Source: a bacterium
Lineage (GTDB): Bacteria > Vulcanimicrobiota > Xenobia > Xenobiales > JADMJV01
Assembly (NCBI GenBank): GCA_018266105.1
Contig: JAFEBA010000102.1
Coordinates: 1-64,000, forward strand
Direction of reading: 5' to 3'
DNA: 64,000 bases
Below are positions 26,151 to 35,004 of this stretch, piece after piece (position 1 is the first letter of the stretch; each line of letters starts with the position of its first letter). The notes under the pieces were generated by a model, which was not told the origin of the DNA, searched no databases, and saw nothing but the letters and a program-made list of their open reading frames with translations. Position numbers and translations under genes: made by a program.

Positions 26151-27599
26151 CTAGCTGCGGTATTTGAGTCTCGATTGCCAGCGCGTGAAGAACCACTGAA
26201 CCAGTAGGGCCATACAGGCCGACGGAATGGCTCCTTCCAGGAGCAAATCGGTGCGTGCGAGTCGCACACCCGTAAGGATGGGCTCGCCATAGCCACCAGC
26301 TCCGATGAGTGCCGCCAGAGTCGCCGTCCCCACCGCAATGACGGCCGCCGTCTGAATGCCGCTGACGATGTTGGGCAGGGCTAAGGGCAGGTCAATTCTC
26401 GTCCAGCGGCAGCGTGGGCTAATCCCCAACGCCCGCGCCGATTCTTGGAGCGAGGTAGGGATGGTTTGCAGTCCCAGGTAGGTACCCTGCACAATCGGCA
26501 ACAAGGCATACAATGTTAGCGCGGTCATTGCGGTGCCGGTTCCCAGGCCGCCCCACGGCAACAGGAAGACCAGCAAGGCTAAGGAGGGAATGGTCTGGAT
26601 CGAGCTGACCATTGGAAGGACTGCTTGTCCCAGGAAGGGTCGGGAGTGGCACAGCATGCCCAGTGGGAGACCCAACAAGCAAGCCAGGCTGACTGACGTG
26701 GCTACCAGGCGAAAGTGAGCGCCCGTGGTTTTCAGCAAACGCTCGCCCAACCCAGGCTGATGTGGTGTGGAAGCTCCCAGCCAGGCGGACGCCACTTCAG
26801 ATTCGCTTTGGCCTCCCAGCCGGACTTTTTCATTCAGTTTGGTCATCTGTTCCCGGTCCAGCCTTCCTTCAAGCTGTTTCAAGGGTATGCCCAACTGGTT
26901 TTGGCTTTGAAGGCGATAGAGAATCACAGCGTCATAGCGCGGGAAAACCTCCAGGTCGTCCTCCAGCAGAAACAGTTGGTGGTGAGCTATCTCTGCGTCG
27001 GTGGCATAGGCATCCATCACATCGAGTTGACCGGCTACGAGGGCGGCGTAGCCGAGGTCATGGTCGGTCCCAACGACCTTCGTCTGCGGGAGTGCGTAAC
27101 GTTGTTGAACCCTGAGCCAGCCGTCCTGGCGCTGTAGGAATTCGTGGCCAAATCCTAGCTGCAGGTCCGGGTGGGATTTGAGCTGGGAAATTTTGCTGAG
27201 ATTGAGTTGGCTGGCGCGGTCCGCCCGCATAGCCAGAGCGTAGGTGTTGCTAAAGCCAAGGCTCTCGGTCATTCCGATACCTTGCTCGGCCAGTCGGGTG
27301 CGCAAGGCTTCCCCCTCCAGGCCTGGCTGGTGCAGGATTTCCTGTGCCAGAGTCCCGGTGTACTCTGGGTAGACATCGATTGATCCTGCCAGCAGGGCTT
27401 CCCACAGCACTCGGGTGCCTCCCAGCTGACTGCGGTGTTGACTGGATATCGAATGAGATGACAAATGACGCTGGATCACCTCTCCCAAGATGACCGACTC
27501 TGTAAACGATTTGGAACCAACTCTGATCTGGCCGGGTCGTTCACACCCTGCCAACGTTAGGAGCAAAAGCAGCAAGGTCGCCCTTAGCAGGGTAGGCAT
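26151..27599 (-). CDS. Betaine/choline-type ABC transporter: substrate-binding protein fused to permease
   Basis: Uptake component for a quaternary-amine-like osmolyte (OpuC/ProX/OsmF type), 482 residues from ATG 27599. It begins with a lipoprotein signal (LLLLLLTLAGC), then a QAT-family binding domain (VGSKSFTESVILGE; GSIDVYPEYTGT) to about residue 285. A permease follows with about five or six helices and the cytoplasmic coupling motif (QESARALGISPRCRWTRIDL). The order, binding domain before permease, is the reverse of OpuABC or EgtUBC, where the permease comes first. The start lies inside the last codons of the upstream ATPase gene (16-bp overlap). An in-frame start at 27758 is rejected: it would run through that gene. 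Confidence 0.88.
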   Translation of the reverse strand: MPTLLRATLLLLLLTLAGCERPGQIRVGSKSFTESVILGEVIQRHLSSHSISSQHRSQLGGTRVLWEALLAGSIDVYPEYTGTLAQEILHQPGLEGEALRTRLAEQGIGMTESLGFSNTYALAMRADRASQLNLSKISQLKSHPDLQLGFGHEFLQRQDGWLRVQQRYALPQTKVVGTDHDLGYAALVAGQLDVMDAYATDAEIAHHQLFLLEDDLEVFPRYDAVILYRLQSQNQLGIPLKQLEGRLDREQMTKLNEKVRLGGQSESEVASAWLGASTPHQPGLGERLLKTTGAHFRLVATSVSLACLLGLPLGMLCHSRPFLGQAVLPMVSSIQTIPSLALLVFLLPWGGLGTGTAMTALTLYALLPIVQGTYLGLQTIPTSLQESARALGISPRCRWTRIDLPLALPNIVSGIQTAAVIAVGTATLAALIGAGGYGEPILTGVRLARTDLLLEGAIPSACMALLVQWFFTRWQSRLKYRS

Positions 27600-28318
27600 C
27601 GGTAACTGCTGAGCATCGTCTGAAAGCAGAGAGAACCCTGGCGAACAAGTTCGGGAAAGCTCCCCTGATCGACCAGTTTCCCGCCTTCCAGCACGTAGAT
27701 TTGTTCTGCAAAGTGAGCGGCCTCTGCCATATCGTGGGTCACGAGAATCACCCCGCATTGAAGCCGAGTGAAAAGCTCTTTCAGCTCATCTTGAAGTTGC
27801 CGACGCACAGGCGGGTCCAGTGCTCCCAGAGGTTCATCCAGGAGCAAAAGTGGAGGCGAGAGGAACAGCGCTCGGGCAATACTTGCCCGCTGACGCTGAC
27901 CCCCTGAAAGTTGGTGGGGATAGCGATTGAGACACTCGGCTGGCAGCCTCGTTAGGCGCACCAGATCAAGCACGCGTTCCAACAGATTTGAACTTCCCCA
28001 GCCCAGGTCTTGAGCAAGCAGGGTGAGATTTTCCTCAATCGTTAGATGCGGGAAAAGTCCGCCGTCCTGGATAACGTAACCAATTTCCCGCCGAAATGCT
28101 GAGAGATCCGAGCTTTTTAGGTCTTGTCCACGGAATATCACCCTGCCGGTATCGGGCACGACCAGGCCGTTCACCATGCGCAGCAGAGTGCTTTTGCCGG
28201 AACCGCTCGATCCCAGCAGCGCAATTGTTTGGCCGCTATGTAAACTGAGCGAGATGTTGTCAAGTACTCGGTGGCTCCCGTAAGCTTTCGAAATCCCTTC
28301 CAACTCAAGCAGCCTCAT
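27584..28318 (-). CDS. ABC transporter ATPase, OpuCA-like
   Basis: Cytoplasmic ATPase for the betaine-type transporter encoded next. It has 244 residues from ATG 28318, which forms an ATGA overlap with the preceding methyltransferase stop. Motifs: Walker A LLGSSGSGKSTLLR, Q-loop (YVIQDGGLFP), signature LSGGQRQR, Walker B LLLLDEPLGALD, H-loop VTHDM. It lacks the C-terminal CBS pair that senses ionic strength in OpuA/ProV, so osmotic control of this transporter would have to come from elsewhere, for example transcription. Confidence 0.92.
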   Translation of the reverse strand: MRLLELEGISKAYGSHRVLDNISLSLHSGQTIALLGSSGSGKSTLLRMVNGLVVPDTGRVIFRGQDLKSSDLSAFRREIGYVIQDGGLFPHLTIEENLTLLAQDLGWGSSNLLERVLDLVRLTRLPAECLNRYPHQLSGGQRQRASIARALFLSPPLLLLDEPLGALDPPVRRQLQDELKELFTRLQCGVILVTHDMAEAAHFAEQIYVLEGGKLVDQGSFPELVRQGSLCFQTMLSSYRCLPC

Positions 28319-29061
28319 GGTTTTTCCGCCAGCACTCCCAGATAGTGTAATGGCTCTCCCCACGTAGAGTATCGGTGGAAATGTTTCCACTGCCGCAGAG
28401 GCTTGAATTTTCCCTGGGCTTGCAGGTGCGTGAAAAGGTGGTTGAATCCGCTTGGGTCAAGTGCATTGAGAAACTGTTCTTTGATGTTGAAGGCTAAAAG
28501 TGACCCTGTAGGAAGGGCCTCCAAGACGGTTTCGAAGAGATTTGGATCGATGTCTCCAAATCCCAGGGCGGCCACGCAGATGACCGTATCGAAGCGAAAA
28601 TCTTGGAGTTCTCTCAGCCATCCCGGTTCGACCAAGGTGTAGCCTGAATACACCTGCGGGTGTTGCCGTCGCGCCGCAAATCGGGCCTCTGGCAGCACAT
28701 CCACACCCCAGAGGTGGCGAGCACCCAGTTCATACAGTTGGGCGCCAACATGGCCGTTTCCCGCTCCTAAATCCAGAATGCGGCATTCTTCGAGGGGCCG
28801 ATTTCGCAGTTGCAATTCTCGAACGAGTGCCTCCGCCATAACCATATGAGAGCGACTCTTGAGATGTTCCATAAAAATCTTTTCATACAGACCCGGCAGG
28901 CTGTATATCTGCGCATAGTCGTGAAAGCGGAATTCTCGCCATTCCCCTCCATCGTAGACCACACACCACTCCGCGTCCTGGCCGACCGGGAAGCTCTGCT
29001 GGGGAAACGCCACACGTAACTGGCGAATGGATGAAGCAACGGGTGTGGCTAAACTGCTCAT
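28315..29061 (-). CDS. Class I SAM-dependent methyltransferase
   Basis: Predicted cytoplasmic methyltransferase, 248 residues from ATG 29061 (ggagg 11 bases upstream); the ORF start at 29148 has no such site. The SAM-binding motif is good: RILDLGAGNGHVG, then the acidic strand-2 end (WGVDVLPEA) and FDTVICVAALGF. The substrate is unknown. It is the first gene of an operon with a betaine-type ABC transporter and overlaps the ATPase start by 4 bp. A role in making or modifying a methylated osmolyte is possible, but the sequence shows no recognisable glycine/sarcosine N-methyltransferase signature. Confidence 0.82.
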   Translation of the reverse strand: MSSLATPVASSIRQLRVAFPQQSFPVGQDAEWCVVYDGGEWREFRFHDYAQIYSLPGLYEKIFMEHLKSRSHMVMAEALVRELQLRNRPLEECRILDLGAGNGHVGAQLYELGARHLWGVDVLPEARFAARRQHPQVYSGYTLVEPGWLRELQDFRFDTVICVAALGFGDIDPNLFETVLEALPTGSLLAFNIKEQFLNALDPSGFNHLFTHLQAQGKFKPLRQWKHFHRYSTWGEPLHYLGVLAEKP

Positions 29062-29140
29062 GGCTGAACTGACCTCCAAAATAAGAACGGATTCAAAGTT
29101 GGCTTTATAGTAAACGGATAAGTCGCGATTCTCAACGAGG

Positions 29141-29168
29141 TTTCGCAATTTGTAAATACGTATTCGCA
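29141..29168 (-). promoter_or_regulatory. Weak 21-bp-spaced operator-like pair
   Basis: Read on the minus strand, TGCGAAT and TGCGAAA start 21 bases apart, in the same orientation as the stronger TGCGCAA pairs in this window. The pair lies 79 bp before the methyltransferase-ABC operon and spans the palindrome aatacgtatt. The half-sites carry A instead of C/T at position 5, so this is a weaker candidate. Confidence 0.4.
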
Positions 29169-29549
29169 GGCCGCCAGGAATGTCTCTGGGGAACCCAACT
29201 GGTTAAAACCTTCTCGTTCCGGAGCCTTAAACTGCGGAGCAGAAAGAAAAAGGGCAGAGCTGCCGGAGTGGGATTGGGTCAGCACTGCCCGATGTTGTTG
29301 TTTCTGGACTTGATGTCCGGATCCATACTCGACTTGAACGACTGATCTGGTTCGGTTCCGGACTGGGGTGAACTTGGCGAACCGGGCTCGGGGGTCTTTT
29401 GCTGACCTGCGTAATTTGTTTGATGAATTGCGTTGATTGAACAGTTGCCCTTAAGTTTTTTCTTGGAGTGCGCAACGAGAGGGGCTTCTTGCGCAATAAC
29501 ACAAAAGCTCTCGGGTCCGGTCGTCTAACAGGTGACCGAAAGGCTTCTG
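29149..29549. other. Intergenic region with regulatory candidates
   Basis: About 400 bp without a credible gene between two divergent transcription units. It holds the two operator-like direct repeats listed separately and several imperfect inverted repeats around 29250-29400. The minus-strand frame crossing it (to 30042) is antisense to the LON gene and does not look like protein. Confidence 0.5.
29469..29496 (+). promoter_or_regulatory. 21-bp-spaced direct repeat (TGCGCAA) upstream of LON gene
   Basis: Two exact TGCGCAA half-sites start at 29469 and 29490, 21 bases apart, reading toward the LON gene. The proximal half-site ends 53 bp before ATG 29550. The flanks (CGAG after the first, TTCT before the second) match the pair before the ClC gene. 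Half-site, spacing and orientation agree with pairs before the XylR-like regulator and mfpsA. Confidence 0.6.
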
Positions 29550-30167
29550 ATGGGTGCGCACAAACAGGTTCCGCTTTTTCCCCTGCTGAGGAAAGTGCTC
29601 TTTCCCGGCATCCCGTTCCACTGCGCCGTCGTTCACCCACTAGAGCAAGACATAGTGTTCGACTCAATTCGGGGACGTAAGTTTTTAGGAGTTTTTCCGG
29701 TCGGATCCCCTGGGGGTTTCCAGGACCCGAACGGTGCCGTTTGCTTGGCCCGCATTCGGCGCGTTCATTCTTTACCTGATGGCGGGTTACTCTTGGACTT
29801 GCTGGGCATCGCTCGTGCTCAGATCCGAGCCGAACTCCCCCGTGGTAAGCCCTATCGTTGCGTTCAAATTGAAGTCTTGACTGTTCCCTATCAGCACGCA
29901 AGTCCTCCGGAAGGATGGCTTTTTGAAGCCCACCAGACGATCTGCTCCTTGCGGGAGCAGTCAAAAGCCGGGCCGGACCCTTTCCCTGGCAGCCTTTGGT
30001 TCGATATGGTCTGCCACTTTTTGCCGATTCCTTTCGATGCAAAGGTTCAGTTGCTGCGGGAGCGCTGTCAGCAGAGGAGATACCAGATGCTCGCCAGTTA
30101 CGGTCCTTATTGGAAGAAGGAAAAACTTATGCGAAAGTATCTCCCTTGCCTCTATTGCTGTAACTAG
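29550..30167 (+). CDS. Stand-alone LON-domain protein
   Basis: A 205-residue protein with the LON (PUA-like) domain, found at the N-terminus of Lon protease and alone in small bacterial proteins. Visible features are VPLFPLLRKVLFPGIPFHC, KFLGVFPVG, CLARIRRVHSLPDGG and a C-terminal helical part. There is no ATPase or protease domain. ATG 29550 is chosen because aagg lies about 6 bases upstream; GTG 29532 is an alternative. The C-terminus ends in a Cys-containing motif (CLYCCN). Role unknown; LON domains bind proteins and may recruit substrates. An operator-like 21-bp direct repeat lies upstream. Confidence 0.78.
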   Translation: MGAHKQVPLFPLLRKVLFPGIPFHCAVVHPLEQDIVFDSIRGRKFLGVFPVGSPGGFQDPNGAVCLARIRRVHSLPDGGLLLDLLGIARAQIRAELPRGKPYRCVQIEVLTVPYQHASPPEGWLFEAHQTICSLREQSKAGPDPFPGSLWFDMVCHFLPIPFDAKVQLLRERCQQRRYQMLASYGPYWKKEKLMRKYLPCLYCCN

Positions 30168-30284
30168 GCTGCTCAATTTGACAGTCGCCTGAGCATCCGT
30201 AGCTTCGTCCCGTTTGCATTGTAAACGCTACCCTCCTACGCAAAAGCGAAAAGGACAGGCCTGAGTGCAAACAAAGGTTCATCC

Positions 30285-31580
30285 GTGGATGTGCGCGAGG
30301 AGTTGTGGCCTGTTTCACGTCACCGGGATGCTCGAGGACGGGGAGCCACTCGCGCTAAGTTCGGCCTCCAGGCAGTTGTGACATTCGGCCTGCTGGCCGG
30401 TTGCGTTCAGCATGAGAGGACGGACGTCTTGCAGATTTGGGCGCACGAAGGACGCGCGGAAGAGCGCCAGGTTCTGACCAGGCAACTCGACCGTTTTTTA
30501 GAAGAAAGACCGGGGAGGCCTTGTGCTCTGGTCTTCCTGCCGGAGGGTTCCTACAACGGACAGGTCCAGGCGGCCGCTCTGGCTAGCAAGTTGCCTGACA
30601 TGCTGGAATTTGATGGCCCTTTGCTCTATCGATACGCCTGGCAGGGGTGCCTCAGACCGCTGGATGGGTTTGTCAACGACCGAACTCGTCAAAATGTGCT
30701 TCCCAGCCTCATTCAACAGGGGAGCTTCCGCGGTCGACTCTACAGCTTAGGTTGCTTCGATTCGGGCCTGGGGCTTTACGCACGCAAAAGTGTTCTGCGC
30801 AGAGTCGGTGCACGCTTACCCCGGGGGCCGGCGGATGCCTGGAAAATGCCGGAATTCAATCTTTTGCTGAAAGAGTTGGCCCAGGTGGATGAGGATGGGC
30901 AGGTTCTCGACCTCAAGCTGAACTATCAGGGGGAATGGTTCACCTACGCCTTCGCTCCGGCCCTGACTTCTGGCGGAGCCGACCTGGGGCACCTGGACCA
31001 GCCGGAAGCGAGGTCGGTGTTGGAGCATTTCCAGGGCTGGCTCCAGCAAAATCTGGTGGACCCCAACCTGGACGACGAAGCCTTCGTGCAGGGTAGGGTT
31101 GCCCTGTCCTGGTCTGGACATTGGGAATATCCCCGTTACTCTCAGCGCTGGAAAGATGACCTCTGCCTCCTGCCCTTACCCGATTTTGGACGTGGCAGCC
31201 AAAGCGGACAGGGTTCCTGGAATTGGGCTTTGACTCGGGATTGCGCCGACCCACAGAGGGCCGCCGAATTTTTGGAATACCTGCTGCAGGACACTCAGGT
31301 CCTGGAGATGACGCGAGCTAACGGAGCGGTACCTGGGACCCGCAGCGCGCTGGCCCGATCTGAGCTCTACGGACCCAAGGGGCCATTACGATTGTTCTCC
31401 ACTCAGCTATTGCAGGGGTTCTGTAGCCCACGTCCGGCCAGCCCTGCCTATCCAATCTTTACCTCAATTTTTCAACAGGCGGTTCAGGACATCTTTCACG
31501 GCTCAAGTGCTCAGTTCGTCTTGGAGGGGGCGGCGGCGCGGCTACATCAGGACGAGCTCGATAACGAGGGCTACCGTTGA
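30285..31580 (+). CDS. Sugar ABC transporter substrate-binding lipoprotein
   Basis: Family 1 extracellular solute-binding protein of the MalE/UgpB type, 431 residues in the longest form. A lipobox (FGLLAGC) follows a basic stretch, so the mature protein begins at that Cys. The binding fold is recognisable from the periodic pattern and from GSFRGRLYSLGCF and GQGSWNWALTRDC. The ligand is probably an oligosaccharide or other carbohydrate but cannot be named. The start is a GTG at 30285 without a clear ribosome-binding site; a later TTG is possible. It is followed by two permeases with 4-bp overlaps. Confidence 0.88.
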   Translation: MDVREELWPVSRHRDARGRGATRAKFGLQAVVTFGLLAGCVQHERTDVLQIWAHEGRAEERQVLTRQLDRFLEERPGRPCALVFLPEGSYNGQVQAAALASKLPDMLEFDGPLLYRYAWQGCLRPLDGFVNDRTRQNVLPSLIQQGSFRGRLYSLGCFDSGLGLYARKSVLRRVGARLPRGPADAWKMPEFNLLLKELAQVDEDGQVLDLKLNYQGEWFTYAFAPALTSGGADLGHLDQPEARSVLEHFQGWLQQNLVDPNLDDEAFVQGRVALSWSGHWEYPRYSQRWKDDLCLLPLPDFGRGSQSGQGSWNWALTRDCADPQRAAEFLEYLLQDTQVLEMTRANGAVPGTRSALARSELYGPKGPLRLFSTQLLQGFCSPRPASPAYPIFTSIFQQAVQDIFHGSSAQFVLEGAAARLHQDELDNEGYR

Positions 31581-32452
31581 AAAGATGGGGGGGGCTGGTT
31601 CTTCTCGTTCCAGCTTTGCTCGGGCTTGTGCTTTTTCTATTGATCCCCTTCGTGCTTTCGTTTCTGATTTCGTTTACCGATCTTCGGCTAGGAACGCCTT
31701 ACCCAATCCGATTCGTGGGATTGGGCCAATATAGCCGCCTGGCGGTTGATCAGGGGGTCTTGCGCGCTTTGCGCAACAATTTGCTTTTTGGATTGTTTGT
31801 GCCCCCCATTCAAACCGGCCTGGCCCTGACGCTGGCTTGTCTTGTCAACCGTCCGGGTTGGCGGCTCGCGGTACCGCTACGCGCACTTTTCTTCTTGCCC
31901 GTGCTCTTTCCAATGTCGCTTGTGGCGGTCATCTGGCGTTATCTCTATGCGCCCGGACCCCTGGGTCCGTTCAATTGGCTCCTTGGCATGTTGACCTTTG
32001 GCATGTGGCAGCCCCATGACTTTCTACACGAACCCCGGTGGGCTCTACCCGCCCTTGCCCTCCTCTCGGTCTGGCAAGGAGTTGGTCTGCAAATGGTTCT
32101 GCTCTTAGGAGGGCTTCAGCAGGTGCCGGTTGATCTGTATGAGGCCGCCGCAATGGATGGGGCCGGGCCGTGGCTCTGCTTCCGCCGAATCACCTTGCCC
32201 ATGCTGCGCAACACCTTGGTGTTTACGACCCTCATGACGACCATTCTGGCCTTCCGGTTGTTCGATCAGGTGCAAATTCTCACCCAGGGAGGACCGGCTG
32301 ACTGCACCACCACTTTGATGTACGAACTATTTCGCTCCGCCTTCGAACGCCAGCAAATGGGACGGGCCTGCGCGCTCACTGTTTTACTGGTCGGGATCGT
32401 GATCGGGCTGGCCGCTTTGCAACGACTGGCTGTTCGGGAACAACAGTTGTGA
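31577..32452 (+). CDS. Sugar ABC transporter permease, MalF type
   Basis: A 291-residue inner-membrane permease with six predicted helices and the cytoplasmic EAA coupling motif (YEAAAMDGAGPWLCFRRITL). It starts with a TTG that overlaps the binding-protein stop (TTGA). The large N-terminal insert of E. coli MalF is absent, as in most CUT1 transporters. Confidence 0.92.
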   Translation: MKRWGGLVLLVPALLGLVLFLLIPFVLSFLISFTDLRLGTPYPIRFVGLGQYSRLAVDQGVLRALRNNLLFGLFVPPIQTGLALTLACLVNRPGWRLAVPLRALFFLPVLFPMSLVAVIWRYLYAPGPLGPFNWLLGMLTFGMWQPHDFLHEPRWALPALALLSVWQGVGLQMVLLLGGLQQVPVDLYEAAAMDGAGPWLCFRRITLPMLRNTLVFTTLMTTILAFRLFDQVQILTQGGPADCTTTLMYELFRSAFERQQMGRACALTVLLVGIVIGLAALQRLAVREQQL

Positions 32453-33198
32453 GGGGAACGCTGGCTGTTGGATTGGCCTGCCTGTATAGCTGGCCCATCG
32501 CGATGATGGCTGCTGGAAGCTTGCGAGACGGTGGCTGGAGAAACTATGCCGCGGTCCTCAGTAGGGTCGATTTCTGCTCTTTGTTCCTAAATTCTCTGTG
32601 CATTTCGGCCGTGGTCGTGGTTCTGGGAAGCTTGATCAACAGTATGGCTGGTTACACTTTGGCCAGGGCTTCTTTCAGAGGTCGTGGCCTGCTTCTGTCT
32701 CTGGTCCTGCTGTGCATGATGATTCCATTCGAAGCGGTTGCCGTGCCGCTGTTCTATACAGCAAGTCGCATCGGACTGCGAGATACACTGGTCGTGCAAA
32801 CCGTCCCATTTCTAGCGAATGCGTTCTCCATTTATCTATTTTACACATTCTATCTGAACTTTCCCCGTGAGTTGGAGGAGGCCGCCCGCCTGGACGGCGC
32901 GGAAACCTGGCAGATTTACTTGCGCGTAGCCTTGCCCGGTTCCGCGCCCGTGCTTGCCAGCAACGGCATCATCACTCTGTTGGCCAGTTGGAACTCCTAC
33001 CTCTGGCCCCTACTGGTCACTTCCACCGCTAGAGTGAGGCCACTGTCACTGGCAATCGCCATTTTCCATTCCGCCCCGCCCCTAGACTGGGCTCAGATTT
33101 TTGCTTTTGGCGTCCTGATGGTCAGCCCCACTCTTTTGCTGTTTCTTCTGTTGCAGCGCCATATTCAGCCCAATGCTCTCTCCTCTGGAATCAAATAG
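32449..33198 (+). CDS. Sugar ABC transporter permease, MalG type
   Basis: A 249-residue permease, partner of the preceding one: about six helices and the EAA motif (EEAARLDGAETWQIYLRVAL). The start is a GTG in a GTGA overlap. No ATPase gene follows, so the importer must use a shared MsmK/UgpC-type ATPase encoded elsewhere, which is common for CUT1 systems. Confidence 0.92.
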   Translation: MRGTLAVGLACLYSWPIAMMAAGSLRDGGWRNYAAVLSRVDFCSLFLNSLCISAVVVVLGSLINSMAGYTLARASFRGRGLLLSLVLLCMMIPFEAVAVPLFYTASRIGLRDTLVVQTVPFLANAFSIYLFYTFYLNFPRELEEAARLDGAETWQIYLRVALPGSAPVLASNGIITLLASWNSYLWPLLVTSTARVRPLSLAIAIFHSAPPLDWAQIFAFGVLMVSPTLLLFLLLQRHIQPNALSSGIK

Positions 33199-33368
33199 AT
33201 AATTTCAGGTGAGGAACAAATTTCGAATCGTATCAAGAACCGTTGCCTTTTGTTTGCCAAGGAGATAGCACAAGTTTATACTGGTGGCTGTGAGTTCCTT
33301 TCGTAGCAAGGATTCCAGGTTTCAGCCAACTCTGTCTTCGCTCATTACCTTTGGGAAAGGAGGTCGCT

Positions 33369-34428
33369 TTGGAATCGACTTCACCGGAGTCCCTGCTCAG
33401 ACTTTGGGAGAGAATTAGTGATTGCCGCGACCCCGAATTCCTGCTTCAGACACTGGAAGATGGTGCTGCCCAGTTTCTCCAGGTCGGTTGCCGCCTGGCT
33501 CCAGTCCAGGCAGGTGCGAACCGGCAAGAGCTGGGATTGGAGATCTTGGGAAGCAATGGGCATGTTCTGGCGAGTATTGCGGCTGGCCTCGCCTATTCCG
33601 CCGGAGCAGGTGACGGTCTCGGACTCGCTGTTCAAGGTCGTGAGTTGGGCCTTGGAACGACGTAACTTTTTGATTTCGGCTCAAGAACACGGCGAACTGA
33701 TTCAACAGCTCCGGGTTGGTCGACGGATTCTAGAAGAGTCTTTACCAAAACCGGAACTAGCCACCGACCATTGGCATATTGCAGCCCGTTTGCAGCCTGC
33801 CAACCATCTAGGAGGTGACCTTTTCGCTTACTCCGTTATGCCGGGCTATGTCCGATTTCTCCTGGCCGATGCTGTTGGGCACGGCCTCGGCTCCACTTTG
33901 CTGGCGGCCGAGTGCCGCTCGCTTTGGTCTGCTTTGGCCCACCAGCCCAGCCTTCAAAGTGAAGCCGAGAATCTGAGCCAAATGCTTCACGAAACGACCG
34001 GAGATACTCGCTTCGTTGCTGCTCATTTAGGTCGCTGCTATAACGACGGCCGTGTTGAGTATTTGGCCTGCGGTCAGGGGCCGGTGTTCCTTTTGAGCCA
34101 ATCTGGAGGGATGAGCACTTTAGAAAGAACGGATCCTCCGCTGGGCATTTTCCAGGACCAATCGTTCACTCCCCCGCTGCTTCAGATGCAGAGCGGCGAT
34201 CGTCTGGTTGTGCTAACCGACGGGCTGCTGGAATGTGAAGTCGAGGGAAAGCAGTTCGGTGTGGAGGGAGTCTGTGCCAGCCTGAGTGGAGAGCCTACTC
34301 GAGAGCCGGTTCAGCTCCTGGCTGATCTTTTCCAGGCCGTCAACATGTTTCGCAATGGCGCTTCGCTCCGAGACGACGGTTGTGCTCTGGTCATTCAGAG
34401 CACAACCGGTTCATGCTGGGGGGACTAA
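33369..34428 (+). pseudogene. SpoIIE/PP2C-type serine phosphatase, frameshifted
   Basis: TTG 33369 has an excellent ribosome-binding site (aaaggagg, 5-base spacing) and starts a frame giving a GAF-like N-terminal segment (LEILGSNGHVLASIAAGLAY). The frame ends at 33665, but the sequence continues in the +1 frame from about 33600 (EQVTVSDSLFKVVSWALERR) into a complete SpoIIE/PP2C phosphatase domain. That domain has metal-binding Asp motifs (LGGDLFAY; FLLADAVGHG), YLACGQGPVFLL, VVLTDGLLE and RDDGCALVI. One extra base near 33597-33602 explains the break. It could be a real lesion, a sequencing error or programmed frameshifting. These enzymes usually act in partner-switching pathways. Confidence 0.8.
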
Positions 34429-34436
34429 TCTGAAAG

Positions 34437-34468
34437 AAGCGCCCAGAGCGTGAAAGTTCTGAGCGCTT
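34437..34468 (+). terminator. Hairpin after the phosphatase gene
   Basis: Stem aagcgc / gcgctt extended inward by caga / tctg, just after the phosphatase stop. There is almost no T run (ttgatg), so it may be a weak terminator or an mRNA-stabilising hairpin. Confidence 0.45.
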
Positions 34469-34718
34469 GATGTGAGGTCTCAGGTGGTGGGTAAGGCGAC
34501 CGAATGGCGGCGCCAGATGTCTCTAACGAGATTCCCATTTTCTCGGACAACAGCCTGACCTGGGGGCCTCGGCCAGCAGGGGGGCGAGGTTCGCTGTCTG
34601 GCAGTGGGCCCGGATTAAGTGGCCGCCGCCGGTCAGGACGGACAAGTCCGCCTGCACTTCTGGCCTCGCCGCTGAGGAACTAAAGGCCCCTAAAGTTTGC
34701 TTCATAGCGTCCGATGCA

Positions 34719-34982
34719 ATGAAGGTGAAGCATCTGATGCTGTTCCTTGTTCTTAGTCAGGCGGCTCTGGCCGACAGCACAACCAGTGCCAGCCAGCAGT
34801 TGGAGTTGATCATCGCGCCGGCCCCGCTGCAACTGAGTACTGGTTTGCTGCCGAACGGGCCCTTTCAGAGTCTGCCGCGCAACGCAGAGGCCCAACTGGT
34901 CTGGACTCGGGAACGTATTGGCAATGATGAGGTGGTGACTCTTAGCGTGGCCCCTTCCGACCAGCCCCTTGCGCAACCATAA
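34719..34982 (+). CDS. Small secreted protein
   Basis: An 87-residue product with a signal peptide (MKVKHLMLFLVLSQAALA before DSTTSA). The mature part (about 68 residues) contains LELIIAPAPLQLSTG, a pattern like the start of the WxL-like subunits downstream (TLTINPGALSI), so it may be a shortened member of the same family. No WxL motif is present. It lies 22 bp before the next secreted protein on the same strand. Confidence 0.6.
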   Translation: MKVKHLMLFLVLSQAALADSTTSASQQLELIIAPAPLQLSTGLLPNGPFQSLPRNAEAQLVWTRERIGNDEVVTLSVAPSDQPLAQP

Positions 34983-35004
34983 GACGCTCTCTTATGCTGG
35001 CAGG

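Noticed and set aside
29227..30042. Long minus-strand ORF of 271 codons
   Set aside because: Antisense to the LON-domain gene and Arg/Ser/Pro-rich as shadow frames usually are.
34523..34705. Minus-strand 60-codon ORF before the WxL-like cluster
   Set aside because: No ribosome-binding site and no recognisable fold; likely chance or an old remnant.
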